The translations under genes were made by a program, and so were the position numbers. A stretch of 64,000 nucleotides of DNA from Singulisphaera sp045290345. Lineage in GTDB: Bacteria > Planctomycetota > Planctomycetia > Isosphaerales > Isosphaeraceae. The notes beneath the pieces are model-generated. The model was given only the letters and a program-made list of their open reading frames with translations, did not search any database and had not been told where the DNA came from. This document shows, in pieces, positions 8,335 to 17,091 of the stretch. The stretch is from assembly GCF_045290345.1 (NCBI RefSeq), contig NZ_CP155447.1:4526001-4590000 (forward strand). The letters are read 5' to 3'. The first letter of the stretch is position 1; every line of letters begins with the position of its first letter.

Positions 8335-9456
8335 ATGAAAGCCGTTGCCGTTCTCCCAGGAAAACCGAACAGCGTCCATCTCCAAGAGATCCCCGTGCCG
8401 AAGGTCACCGACCAGCCGCACCCGCACGTCTGTCGGATCCCTGAAGGGCGCGGCGTGCTCGTCAAGGTCCTTCAGGTCGGCGTCGACGCCACCGACCGTG
8501 AGATCAACGAAGCCCTGTACGGCAATGCCCCTCCGGGGGGGAAGCATCTCGTGATTGGCCACGAGAGCTTTGGGCAGGTCGTCGAGGTTGGCGACAAGGT
8601 GATTGAGGTCAAGCCGGGCGACTACGTGACCTGCACGGTGCGTCGCCCCGGCGGCTCCTTGTTCGACAAGATCGGCCGGAACGACATCACGAGCGAGGAA
8701 GTTTACTACGAGCGAGGAATCAACCTCTGCCACGGCTACTTGACCGAGTTTTTCGTCGATGACGCGGAATACGTGGTGAAGGTGCCCCAGAACCTCAAGC
8801 ATCTCGGAGTCCTTTCCGAACCGGCGAGCGTCTGTGCCAAGGCGATCGAGCAGGCCTACCTCGCCCAGCAGCGATTGCAGGTCTGGAACCCATTACGAGC
8901 CTTCGTCCTCGGGGCGGGGCAAATTGGCTTGCTTGCCACGATGATGCTCAGGCTTCGTGGACTTCAAGTATTCACGCTCGCGACGAAGCCAGGACCGCAC
9001 CTCAAATCCGAGCTCGCCGAGGCCTATGGGGCCACTTATGTGAGCACCAATCAAACGTCGATGAAGCAACTCACCGAGCAAGTCGGCAAGCCCGACCTCA
9101 TCTTCGAGGCCACCGGCAACGCCGAGGTCTGCTTCCGTGCGATGGAAGTACTGGCGCACAATGGCGCCTTGATCTGGACGAGCATCACGGGGGGATCACA
9201 CGAGGTCTCTGTCGACGCCGCCAAGATCAACCTCGAATGGGTCCTCGGCAACAAGCTACTCGTCTCGAGCGTCAACGGCAACCGCCGCCACTTCGAGTTG
9301 GGGATTCAGGCTCTCTCGCACGGTGAGCATACCTACCCGGGCGTCACCGAGCGGATCCTCACCCATCCCGTCGCGGGGCTGGAGAACTACAAGGAAATGA
9401 TGACGCTTCTCGAAGATAATCAAGCGCTCAAAGTTTACATCAACGTTTCTGAGTGA
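8335..9456 (+). CDS. Glucose 1-dehydrogenase-like medium-chain dehydrogenase
   Basis: NAD(P)-dependent zinc dehydrogenase of the archaeal glucose dehydrogenase type, which would oxidise glucose or a related aldose to the lactone. The catalytic zinc ligands appear as Asp51 (GVDATDREI), His76-Glu77 (GHESFG) and a Glu in GVLSEPAS. The usual first-ligand Cys is Asp, as in haloarchaeal glucose dehydrogenases. The four-cysteine structural zinc lobe is missing; residues about 100-135 contain only isolated Cys. The Rossmann motif is VLGAGQIGLLA. The length of 373 is normal. It stands alone, convergent with a small unknown gene. Confidence 0.88.
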   Translation: MKAVAVLPGKPNSVHLQEIPVPKVTDQPHPHVCRIPEGRGVLVKVLQVGVDATDREINEALYGNAPPGGKHLVIGHESFGQVVEVGDKVIEVKPGDYVTCTVRRPGGSLFDKIGRNDITSEEVYYERGINLCHGYLTEFFVDDAEYVVKVPQNLKHLGVLSEPASVCAKAIEQAYLAQQRLQVWNPLRAFVLGAGQIGLLATMMLRLRGLQVFTLATKPGPHLKSELAEAYGATYVSTNQTSMKQLTEQVGKPDLIFEATGNAEVCFRAMEVLAHNGALIWTSITGGSHEVSVDAAKINLEWVLGNKLLVSSVNGNRRHFELGIQALSHGEHTYPGVTERILTHPVAGLENYKEMMTLLEDNQALKVYINVSE

Positions 9457-9488
9457 CCACTTAGGCCCAGAGATCGTCGGCCGTCGAC

Positions 9489-9839
9489 CTAAAAGGTTGT
9501 CACCTGGGGTTGCCCGTTGAAATCCCCACGGACGACGGCCACGATCCGAGGTCCCAGGAGAACCACGAGGTCCTTCGACTCGAAGCCGGTTCCCCCCGTC
9601 CCTTGAAATTTCTCGCACAGATAGGCGGTCACGAGCTCCAGGGTCGCCTTGACCGGAGCGTCGATGGAGAAGGACGTCGCATATCCGTTCTCGTCATAGA
9701 CCCGATAATGGGTCCGGCGAAACTCGGGCGATTCCTGAACGCGAGGAACAGGTCTTTCGATCGGCCCCGTAAAGTCGCCCATGTAATTGAACCCCTCGGA
9801 CAAAATCCCTCGCGTTGCGACCGAGCCTGCCATCAGCAA
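9489..9839 (-). CDS. Small protein of unknown function
   Basis: A reading frame of up to 116 residues starting at a TTG or, two codons on, an ATG (LLMAGSVATRG). The N-terminal residues look like the end of a signal peptide, and the frame remains open upstream without a good start, so the true 5' end may be further right or lost. The central part (YRVYDENGYATSFSIDAPVK) is composed like a real beta-rich protein. No family recognised. An antisense frame of similar length exists, so coding status is not certain. Confidence 0.42.
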   Translation of the reverse strand: MLMAGSVATRGILSEGFNYMGDFTGPIERPVPRVQESPEFRRTHYRVYDENGYATSFSIDAPVKATLELVTAYLCEKFQGTGGTGFESKDLVVLLGPRIVAVVRGDFNGQPQVTTF

Positions 9840-10086
9840 GGATGCAAACGTTAGCGGCCCACCGGGGACAGGTCGTTTTCCCTGAGCAGAACCAGGCCCC
9901 CCTGGCCTCGATTACTCTATTGTCGCTGCACTTTCCTCCCTTGACTACCCATGAGAGGGATGTGTCGACCGGGATTCGGGTCTGGCATAATCTCAAATCG
10001 TTGGCGGATCCCTCTTTCCCGGTCAACTGAGGACGGTCTCGAGAGATTTCCAGGTTGACCCCGATCTTGGTTGGAATTCTCTACGC

Positions 10087-10641
10087 ATGATCGAGTCCAC
10101 GGCCTTCATCGCTCGAGCGGCCATTGTGCTGGGCGACGTCCAGCTCGGGAAGTTTGCAAGCCTCTGGTACAACACGGTGGTCCGTGGCGATACCGAGAGA
10201 ATCGTTGTCGGCGACGAAACCAACATCCAAGATCTCTCGATGGTCCACGCCGACCCCGGCTTCCCTTGCCTGATCGGCAATCGGGTGACGGTAGGACACC
10301 GAGTGATCCTTCACGGATGTACCGTCGAAGACGACTGCATGATTGGAATGGGGGCGATCCTCCTGAACGGTGTTCGGGTGGGACGAGGTTCAGTCGTTGG
10401 CGCGGGGGCCGTCCTGGTCGAGGGCACCGTCGTCCCACCGGGGTCGATGGTTCTGGGCATTCCAGGACGCGTCGTTCGCGAGGTGGACGAGAGCATGCAC
10501 GCCCGAATCGACCTGATCTGGCGCCATTATGTCGCCATGGCCGACAAGCATCGACTCGGCCAATTTCCGATCCGTTCCTCGACGGATGGAGACGACGTCG
10601 CCGAACGAATTTCTGAGCCGATGGGAGGAACAGGTTCATGA
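10087..10641 (+). CDS. Gamma carbonic anhydrase-family protein
   Basis: Left-handed beta-helix protein built from hexapeptide repeats (residues about 10-135, e.g. GDVQLGKFASLWYN, GDETNIQDLSMVHAD, VGHRVILHGCTVED). The zinc histidines are conserved: His in MVHAD, then VGHR and LHGC. The family catalyses CO2 hydration or acts as acyl/CoA-linked proteins (YrdA/PaaY-like), so the activity is not certain. The C-terminus adds a helix and a polar tail. Its stop overlaps the start of the next gene by 4 bases (ATGA), indicating translational coupling. Confidence 0.9.
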   Translation: MIESTAFIARAAIVLGDVQLGKFASLWYNTVVRGDTERIVVGDETNIQDLSMVHADPGFPCLIGNRVTVGHRVILHGCTVEDDCMIGMGAILLNGVRVGRGSVVGAGAVLVEGTVVPPGSMVLGIPGRVVREVDESMHARIDLIWRHYVAMADKHRLGQFPIRSSTDGDDVAERISEPMGGTGS

Positions 10642-11681
10642 CTTCAAATCTAAGATTGACAATTGACGCTCAACCGCCGTGGGCCGCCCAGAGCCAGAGA
10701 CAATGGGTCGCCTGTCTTGTCTTCGGAGCGGCATTGCTGGCACTCGTCCCGGGTGCTCGGGGCGATGAGCCTCCCCTGGATGGGGTGCATCGGGTGGTTT
10801 TCTTGGGGGACAGCATCACGTATTCGGGGCAATACATCGAGTATATCGAGACAGCCCTACGGGCCCGGAATCCAGCCCTCCACTGCGAATTCCTCAACCT
10901 CGGACTGCCAAGCGAGACAGTCTCCGGGCTCACCGAGCCAGGTCACGCCGCCGGCAAATTTCCCCGTCCCGATCTTCACGAACGGCTCGAACGGCTCCTG
11001 GAAAAGACGAAACCTGACTTGGTCGTCGTTTGTTACGGCATGAACGACGGAATTTACTCCCCGCTCGACGATCTGCGATTCAAAAAATTCCGGGAGGGGA
11101 TTCAATTCGTGCGGGACCGAGCCCAAGCTAAAGGTGCAAAGATCCTTCACCTCACGCCGCCGGTCTTCGACCCTCTGCCGATCCTGGAAAGAACCCTGCC
11201 GGGGGGGCTCGAAGAGTACCGGCAACCCTACCAAGGCTACAACGCCGTTCTCGACCGCTACTCCGACTGGCTGCTTGGTCAGAAAGCCCAAGGGTGGGAG
11301 GTCGTTGATATCCACGGTCCCTTGAACCAATATCTCGCCAAACAACGAAGTCACGACCCCAAATTTCTTCTCGCCGGTGATGGCGTCCACATGAATGCGA
11401 CCGGGCACTGGATCATGGCGCGTGAAATCCTGGCGCACTGGAAGTTGCCCACCGCGGACCTCACGGCAGCGAGCGGCGAGGAAGCCATGGCCGCGTTGCC
11501 CCAAGGTCCCGAACTCTTGAAGCTCGTCCAGCAACGCCAACGTTTGCTCAAGGACACATGGCTCACGGCAACGGGCCACACCCGGCCCGGTATGAAGCAA
11601 GGTCTTTCGCTCTCGCAGGCCGAACGCCAGGCCGCTGAGATCGAGGCAAAGATCGCGACCCTGGTTGCTCCGAAACGATAA
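10638..11681 (+). CDS. Secreted SGNH/GDSL hydrolase
   Basis: Exported esterase or lipase-like enzyme of 347 residues. A signal peptide spans about residues 20-42 (CLVFGAALLALVPGARG). Block I is VVFLGDSITYSG with nucleophile Ser; block III is YGMNDG with the oxyanion Asn; block V is AGDGVHMNATGH with the catalytic Asp and His. Members in this setting often deacetylate polysaccharides, but the substrate here is unknown. The start ATG overlaps the carbonic anhydrase stop and has GAGGAA 7 bases upstream. About 80 residues follow the catalytic core and contain helical, Gln-rich sequence. Confidence 0.9.
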   Translation: MTSNLRLTIDAQPPWAAQSQRQWVACLVFGAALLALVPGARGDEPPLDGVHRVVFLGDSITYSGQYIEYIETALRARNPALHCEFLNLGLPSETVSGLTEPGHAAGKFPRPDLHERLERLLEKTKPDLVVVCYGMNDGIYSPLDDLRFKKFREGIQFVRDRAQAKGAKILHLTPPVFDPLPILERTLPGGLEEYRQPYQGYNAVLDRYSDWLLGQKAQGWEVVDIHGPLNQYLAKQRSHDPKFLLAGDGVHMNATGHWIMAREILAHWKLPTADLTAASGEEAMAALPQGPELLKLVQQRQRLLKDTWLTATGHTRPGMKQGLSLSQAERQAAEIEAKIATLVAPKR

Positions 11682-11925
11682 GGGCGACAAGTCCGGCTAA
11701 CGCGGAAAAATTGCAGGGTCAAGCACGATACCCGATCCGCCATCGTGGGGTTTAACTCGATGGCCTGTTCCCCGGTCAGTCCCGTTCGGGGCCTGACCGA
11801 TGATCAGCGTGGTGAGACTGCTCAGGGGGCCCCGCGCCGATCGACGTTCGACGCGACTCAAGCCTCTTGGACCAAGAACTCATCGCCATCGATTCTGGCG
11901 ATGGGGACGACTCGGAGAATGGTTG

Positions 11926-13350
11926 ATGCATTGGATGAAGTTGCTTTTCGGTAGGCTAGGCACGTCCTTGGTGCTGGCACTGGTCGTTCCGACGATAGTG
12001 AGGGCAGCGGACGCGCCCGTCAAATCGCCAAAGCCGAACGTGGTCTTGATCCTTGCGGACGACCTGGGGTGGGGGGACGTCGGCTGGCACAATAGCGAAA
12101 TCAAAACGCCACACCTTGATAAGCTCGCCGCCTCCGGCACTCGCCTGGAACAATTCTATGTTCAACCCGTTTGCTCACCGACTCGGGCCGCCTTGATGAC
12201 AGGTCGGTATCCGATGCGGCATGGACTTCAAGTGGGCGTCGTGCGGCCTTGGGCCCAGTACGGACTGCCGTTGAACGAGCGGACACTTCCCCAGGCGTTG
12301 AAGTCGGCTGGATATGAGACGGCCATCTGCGGCAAGTGGCATCTCGGGCATTTCCAACCGGACTATCTCCCGACCCACCGCGGGTTCGACCACCAGTATG
12401 GTCACTACAACGGAGCACTCGACTACTTCACTCATGTCCGCGACGGCGGCTTCGACTGGCACCGTGACGATCGCGTCAATCGCGATGAAGGGTACAGTAC
12501 CCACCTGATCGCCCGGGAGGCCACTCGGCTCGTCGGACAGCACGAGACATCCAAGCCTCTGTTCCTCTACGTCCCGTTCAACGCAGTCCATGCGCCTCAC
12601 CAGGTTCCCGAAAAGTATAAAGAGCCTTACTCCAAGCTGAAGGAACCGCGACGGTCCTATGCGGGCATGCTTGCCGCAATGGACGAAGCCGTGGGACAGA
12701 TCGTCTCGGCCATTGACGCCAAGGGAATGCGGTCCAATACGATTTTCATTTTCTCGAGCGACAACGGCGGGCCGGCCCCTGGGCGAGTGACAAGCAACGG
12801 TCCTCTCCGCGGGCAGAAGGGGACACTTTACGAAGGGGGAGTCCGCGTTCCCGCGTTCGTCTCTTGGCAGGGGCACCTGCAACCCGGCACCGTCGCCAAG
12901 GCTCCGCTTCATATCATCGATCTCTTTCCGACGCTCTTGACCCTCGCTGGCGCTCCGCTTGAGCAGACGTTGCCGACCGATGGCCGGGACGCCTGGAACG
13001 CCATTGCCCACAATGGTCCTTCCCCTCACGACGCCATTCTTCTGAACACGACCCCCGACTCAGGCGCGATTCGCGTCGGTGACTGGAAGCTCTTACTCAA
13101 CGCATCCCGCATCGAACGGGAAGGGGAAGCGAAGGTCACGAAAAAAGCAGGAGCCCCGCGCGACTCAGTCGAGCTCTTCAACATCGCCCAAGACCCGTAC
13201 GAAAAGAAAAACCTGGCGACCGCCCACCCGGAGAAGGTCAAAGAACTCAAAGCACGCTACGACAAGTTTTCCGCCGAGGCCATTGCTCCCAAGGTTGCTC
13301 CCATGGCCAAGGGTTTCCAGGTGCCAAAAGTCTGGGGCGAGTCAGACTAA
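11926..13350 (+). CDS. Secreted sulfatase (formylglycine-dependent)
   Basis: Type I sulfatase hydrolysing sulfate esters, probably on a glycan. The active-site Cys83 in PVCSPTRAALMTGR matches the C-x-P-x-R consensus for conversion to formylglycine. Metal ligands lie in LILADDLGWGD (Asp45, Asp46) and FSSDNGG, with the catalytic His in GKWHLG. A signal peptide spans about residues 5-28. The length of 474 is typical. The ATG at 11926 has GGAG 8 bases upstream; an upstream in-frame ATG at 11800 would add a leader without a hydrophobic core. A second sulfatase follows in the same direction 174 bases downstream. Confidence 0.93.
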   Translation: MHWMKLLFGRLGTSLVLALVVPTIVRAADAPVKSPKPNVVLILADDLGWGDVGWHNSEIKTPHLDKLAASGTRLEQFYVQPVCSPTRAALMTGRYPMRHGLQVGVVRPWAQYGLPLNERTLPQALKSAGYETAICGKWHLGHFQPDYLPTHRGFDHQYGHYNGALDYFTHVRDGGFDWHRDDRVNRDEGYSTHLIAREATRLVGQHETSKPLFLYVPFNAVHAPHQVPEKYKEPYSKLKEPRRSYAGMLAAMDEAVGQIVSAIDAKGMRSNTIFIFSSDNGGPAPGRVTSNGPLRGQKGTLYEGGVRVPAFVSWQGHLQPGTVAKAPLHIIDLFPTLLTLAGAPLEQTLPTDGRDAWNAIAHNGPSPHDAILLNTTPDSGAIRVGDWKLLLNASRIEREGEAKVTKKAGAPRDSVELFNIAQDPYEKKNLATAHPEKVKELKARYDKFSAEAIAPKVAPMAKGFQVPKVWGESD

Positions 13351-13456
13351 ATCAAGCGATCTGCTTTCCGATTGAGAACCGATCGTGGAACTTGAGTCAC
13401 CGGACTGAACTGAGGCTGTGAGTCATCGGAACTTGCATTCTCGATCAGAGGCCGAT

Positions 13457-13497
13457 GGTGTCATGGGTTCCGAGTCAGAACCGGAATCCATGACACC
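13457..13497. repeat. REP-like inverted repeat between the sulfatases
   Basis: Arms GGTGTCATGG-g-TTCCG (13457-13472) and CCGGAATCCATGACACC (13481-13497) pair with one mismatch around an 8-base loop. The sequence resembles the hairpin at 22028-22059 (both have the pattern TGYCAYGG-TTCCG on one strand). It could act as terminator or mRNA stabiliser between the two genes. Confidence 0.7.
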
Positions 13498-13524
13498 CAA
13501 GGTCCTATCCAGAAAGACATCTCC

Positions 13525-15303
13525 ATGAGATTCCGCACCTGGTTCGTTCTCGTGGCCTTGCTCCTTCAAATTACCGCGTCCGTAGCCGCGGCCAAGCCCC
13601 CTAACGTGGTCGTCATCCTCTCCGATGACCAAGGGTGGGGGGATCTAAGTGTCCACGGTAACGTCAACCTCAAGACGCCGCACATCGACTCGCTCGCGCG
13701 TGACGGCGCTCTCTTCGAGCGATTCTATGTCTGTCCGGTCTGCGCACCGACTCGTGCCGAGTTCCTGACGGGTCGATATCACCCTCGGGGCGGCGTCCGG
13801 GGAGTGACGAGCGGCGGGGAACGTCTCGACTTGGATGAGCGGACGATTGCGGAGACCTTCAAAAACGCAGGGTATGCCACGGGTGCCTTTGGCAAGTGGC
13901 ACAACGGAACCCAGTTTCCTTATCACCCGAATGCCCGTGGATTCAACGAATATTATGGCTTTACCTCAGGCCACTGGGGCGAATACTTCAACCCGCCGCT
14001 TGAACATAACGGACGACCAGTTCTAGGCAAGGGATACATCACCGACGACTTGACCGATCATGCAATCTCGTTCATCAGAGGCTGCGAGGATCGCCCCTTC
14101 TTTTGCTACCTGCCGTTCAATACGCCGCACTCGCCGATGCAGGTGCCCGATCGATTTTACGACAAGTTTAAATCCGTAAATCTGAAGATGCGTGCTCAAA
14201 CTCCCGAGCGTGAAGACCTGCTGATGACCCGCGCCGCGCTCGCGATGTGCGAAAATCTTGATTGGAACGTCGGACGCGTGCTCAAAGCGCTCGAGGAATT
14301 GAGCCTGGATAAGAACACCATCGTCGTCTACTTTTCGGACAATGGCCCGAACAGTTGGCGCTGGAATGGTGGAATGCGAGGGCGGAAAGGATCCACGGAT
14401 GAAGGGGGAGTTCGTTCGCCACTCCTGATCCGGTGGCCGGGCCACATCCGGCCCGGGACCCAAGTGACGAAGATTTCCGCGGCGATCGACTTGCTGCCGA
14501 CACTCGCCAGTTTGGCCGGCATTCCGGTCAAGTCGGACAAGCCCTTGGATGGCATCGACGTCTCGTCACTCTTGCTTGGCACCCCCTTCGAGGGCCAAAC
14601 CGACCGACTGATCTTCTCGCACTGGAACGGCAATGTGAGCGTCCGCACCCAAGACTATCGCCTCGACGCCACAAACCGACTCTACGAGATGGTGCGAGAT
14701 CCGGGGCAACTGCACGACGCGACTCGAGAGCATCCCGAAGTGGCGTCGCGGCTGTCTCAGGCTGTCGCCCGCTGGAAAGCGGAGGTCCTTACCGACCTCA
14801 AGAAGGATGATCGGCCATTCCCCGTCGGCTATCGCGAGTTCCCGATCGCGATCCTTCCCGCCCGTGATGGGCGGCCGCACGGCAACGTACGGCGAAGCGC
14901 CAATGCCCCCAATTGCTCCTACTTCACGAACTGGACCAGCGTCGACGATCGGATTACCTGGGATATCGACGTGAACACCGGGGGCCGTTACGAAGCCGTC
15001 ATTCAGTACACGTGCGCGACCACCGACGTCGGATCCGAACTCGAGTTGAGCCTCAACGAGCATCAATTTCGAGGCAAGGTCAGCGAGGCCTACGATCCTC
15101 CGCTCCGGGGAAAAGAGCACGATCGCGTACCTCGTGGTGGTGAATCCTATGTGAAAGACTTCAAGCCACTCAGCCTCGGGATCGTCAGGCTCAAGCCGGG
15201 GCGCGGGCTGCTCACACTCCGCGCCCTTTCCGTTCCCGGTCAGCGCATTATCGACGTTCGGTCCGTGGTCCTGTCACTCGTCGAGCCGGACGATCCGCTT
15301 TAG
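13525..15303 (+). CDS. Secreted sulfatase with C-terminal accessory domain
   Basis: The sulfatase domain covers residues about 25-420. Cys73 in VCPVCAPTRAEFLTGR is the formylglycine site, with metal ligands in ILSDDQGWGD (Asp34, Asp35) and YFSDNGP. A signal peptide spans about residues 5-23. The C-terminal about 140 residues (from GNVRRSANAPN on) look like a beta-sandwich (WDIDVNTGGRYEAVIQYTC, then GRGLLTLRAL) of the kind found as carbohydrate-binding modules. The total of 592 residues is longer than the simpler neighbour. The tandem pair may remove different sulfate positions from the same polymer, an inference. Confidence 0.92.
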   Translation: MRFRTWFVLVALLLQITASVAAAKPPNVVVILSDDQGWGDLSVHGNVNLKTPHIDSLARDGALFERFYVCPVCAPTRAEFLTGRYHPRGGVRGVTSGGERLDLDERTIAETFKNAGYATGAFGKWHNGTQFPYHPNARGFNEYYGFTSGHWGEYFNPPLEHNGRPVLGKGYITDDLTDHAISFIRGCEDRPFFCYLPFNTPHSPMQVPDRFYDKFKSVNLKMRAQTPEREDLLMTRAALAMCENLDWNVGRVLKALEELSLDKNTIVVYFSDNGPNSWRWNGGMRGRKGSTDEGGVRSPLLIRWPGHIRPGTQVTKISAAIDLLPTLASLAGIPVKSDKPLDGIDVSSLLLGTPFEGQTDRLIFSHWNGNVSVRTQDYRLDATNRLYEMVRDPGQLHDATREHPEVASRLSQAVARWKAEVLTDLKKDDRPFPVGYREFPIAILPARDGRPHGNVRRSANAPNCSYFTNWTSVDDRITWDIDVNTGGRYEAVIQYTCATTDVGSELELSLNEHQFRGKVSEAYDPPLRGKEHDRVPRGGESYVKDFKPLSLGIVRLKPGRGLLTLRALSVPGQRIIDVRSVVLSLVEPDDPL

Positions 15304-15606
15304 TCTCGTTCCGGCATGCCCTCCCCTTTCGAAAACGATTCCCGGCACAGTCGGCCTGGCCGTTGGCAATCGATCCGGATGCCCACCTCCTGGTCATCAT
15401 CTCCTGACTGTCAAATCGCGGAACCTGTAGCGAAGATGGCGGATTCATCACCTCGACTTGCGAATCGTCGTGAATGTGAAGGGAAGGCCATCTCTCACCT
15501 CCTTGGCCGGGTCCGATAATCCCGCACGGAAGCCTCGTCAAAAACCTTGGCGCGATCGTCCCCGCCACGGTTTCCATTCCCAACGAGGATCCGGGAATCT
15601 GTCGGC
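15304..15606. other. Intergenic region, no feature recognised
   Basis: This lies between the second sulfatase and the transglutaminase-like gene, which run in the same direction. An in-frame TTG at 15547 exists but the leader it would add is unlike a signal peptide. No hairpin or promoter was convincing. Confidence 0.35.
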
Positions 15607-17076
15607 ATGGACGGGGCCATCAATCTTCGGACGACGGTTCTGGGACCGTTCCTACTCGGGCTCATGGTCGTTCTCTCCGGGGTATCGTCGGCGGACGAGA
15701 GGCTGAGCGGAAAAATCAGTGCGATCGATCGGATCGCGCGCACTGTCAGCGTCCGAGCGCTGGGTTCGGGAGCGGACAAGTCCTTGCGAATCGACCGCGA
15801 AACGGTCGTCGCGGGGCTTCCCGGATCCGACAACTGGGCGGGCCTGAACGTCGGCCAGGTGATCATCGCGACGTTTGACGCCGCGACCGAGGCCACCAAG
15901 AAAATCCAGGTCGTCGTCTCTACGGCACCGACAGGTCTTGTGCCTCGCACGGGTGATTCCCAACTCACGCCATCAACTACGCGACCGAGTTCCCCAGAGA
16001 ATCGAAGGGGATCCACCCGAGCTGACGCCAACCGTGCGTATGGATTGACGCTGGCAACGGCCATGTCGATCGACTCGGAATTAACGTATGAAATGATCGT
16101 GCCAGGTGTGAGGGCCGCCGAGTGGGTGGTGGTCGCGGCTCAGGCACCTGAATTGCCCGGCCAGATGAACGTTCGCTCCTCTTTGGATCCGGGTGGCAAT
16201 CCGACCTGGGACTTGAGCCCTGGGAATCGTCCCTTGCTGGTCAGCCGGATCGCCGCGAGTTCACACGAGAATTTCAACAGTATCTCGGCCCGCGCCCACT
16301 ACCACTCCACTCTCTTATCGCGTCACCTCTATCGACGCCGGGCCGGTGAGGAAGCGACGGACGCGATCCCGCTAGGAGCCGAGGAACGTCGGCGAGCTCT
16401 GGCGAAAGGGGGAACCTACGAGTTGGACGCACCAGAATTCCGCCGCTGGATCAGCGCGGAGTCCTTGCCAATGAACCCCTCGGAATCCGAGATCGACTAC
16501 GCTCGACGCGTCTTTCTTACCATAAAACAAAGCTTCACTTACGAATATCGCGAAACGATGGATCGACGCCTCTCCCGGGTCTGCGCGGTGCGACGGTCCG
16601 ATTGCGGTGGGTTGTCGATTCTGTTTGCCGCGGTGCTCCGGACCCAGGGGATTCCGGCCCGAATCTTGGTCGGTCGCTGGGCCACGTCCGCCGTCCCCGG
16701 CGCTCAGCTCGGGGGAATTCCCTATTACCAGTGGCACGTGAAAGCGGAGTTCTACGCCGAAGGCGTGGGCTGGATTCCGGTCGACCCCGCCGCCAGCCTC
16801 ATCTATGACCACTCCCGCGAGGGGCTTCGCTACTTCGGGCACGACGAGGGGGATTTTCTTACCTTGCACGTCGACCCCGACCTCGTCCTCGACACCGTGC
16901 ACTTCGGGCCGCAACCAACCCCGTTCCTCAACGGCGGGCTCGGCGTCTGGGTGGTTGGGAGTGGGTCGCTCGAGAAGGTGCGAATCCGCCAGGATTGGCA
17001 GGTCCGCGAGGTCGAAGCGTCGCCTCGTTCCAGCCGATTGGCCAGATCGTTGAGCGACGCTCCGACGTCTCGGTAA
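15607..17076 (+). CDS. Exported transglutaminase-like (cysteine protease fold) protein
   Basis: Protein of 489 residues with a signal peptide (about residues 8-28, ending GVSSADE). The N-terminal part (about 30-115) is a small beta domain. The transglutaminase/protease core lies at about 290-410. The catalytic triad is visible: Cys333 in RRSDCGGLSI, His377 in YYQWHVKAEFY, Asp393 in WIPVDPAAS. These domains usually hydrolyse or transfer amides; the substrate is unknown. The ATG at 15607 opens directly onto the signal peptide. Only 15 bases separate its stop from the stop of the convergent ceramidase-like gene. Confidence 0.87.
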   Translation: MDGAINLRTTVLGPFLLGLMVVLSGVSSADERLSGKISAIDRIARTVSVRALGSGADKSLRIDRETVVAGLPGSDNWAGLNVGQVIIATFDAATEATKKIQVVVSTAPTGLVPRTGDSQLTPSTTRPSSPENRRGSTRADANRAYGLTLATAMSIDSELTYEMIVPGVRAAEWVVVAAQAPELPGQMNVRSSLDPGGNPTWDLSPGNRPLLVSRIAASSHENFNSISARAHYHSTLLSRHLYRRRAGEEATDAIPLGAEERRRALAKGGTYELDAPEFRRWISAESLPMNPSESEIDYARRVFLTIKQSFTYEYRETMDRRLSRVCAVRRSDCGGLSILFAAVLRTQGIPARILVGRWATSAVPGAQLGGIPYYQWHVKAEFYAEGVGWIPVDPAASLIYDHSREGLRYFGHDEGDFLTLHVDPDLVLDTVHFGPQPTPFLNGGLGVWVVGSGSLEKVRIRQDWQVREVEASPRSSRLARSLSDAPTSR

Positions 17077-17091
17077 TCGTCCGACCTCAAC

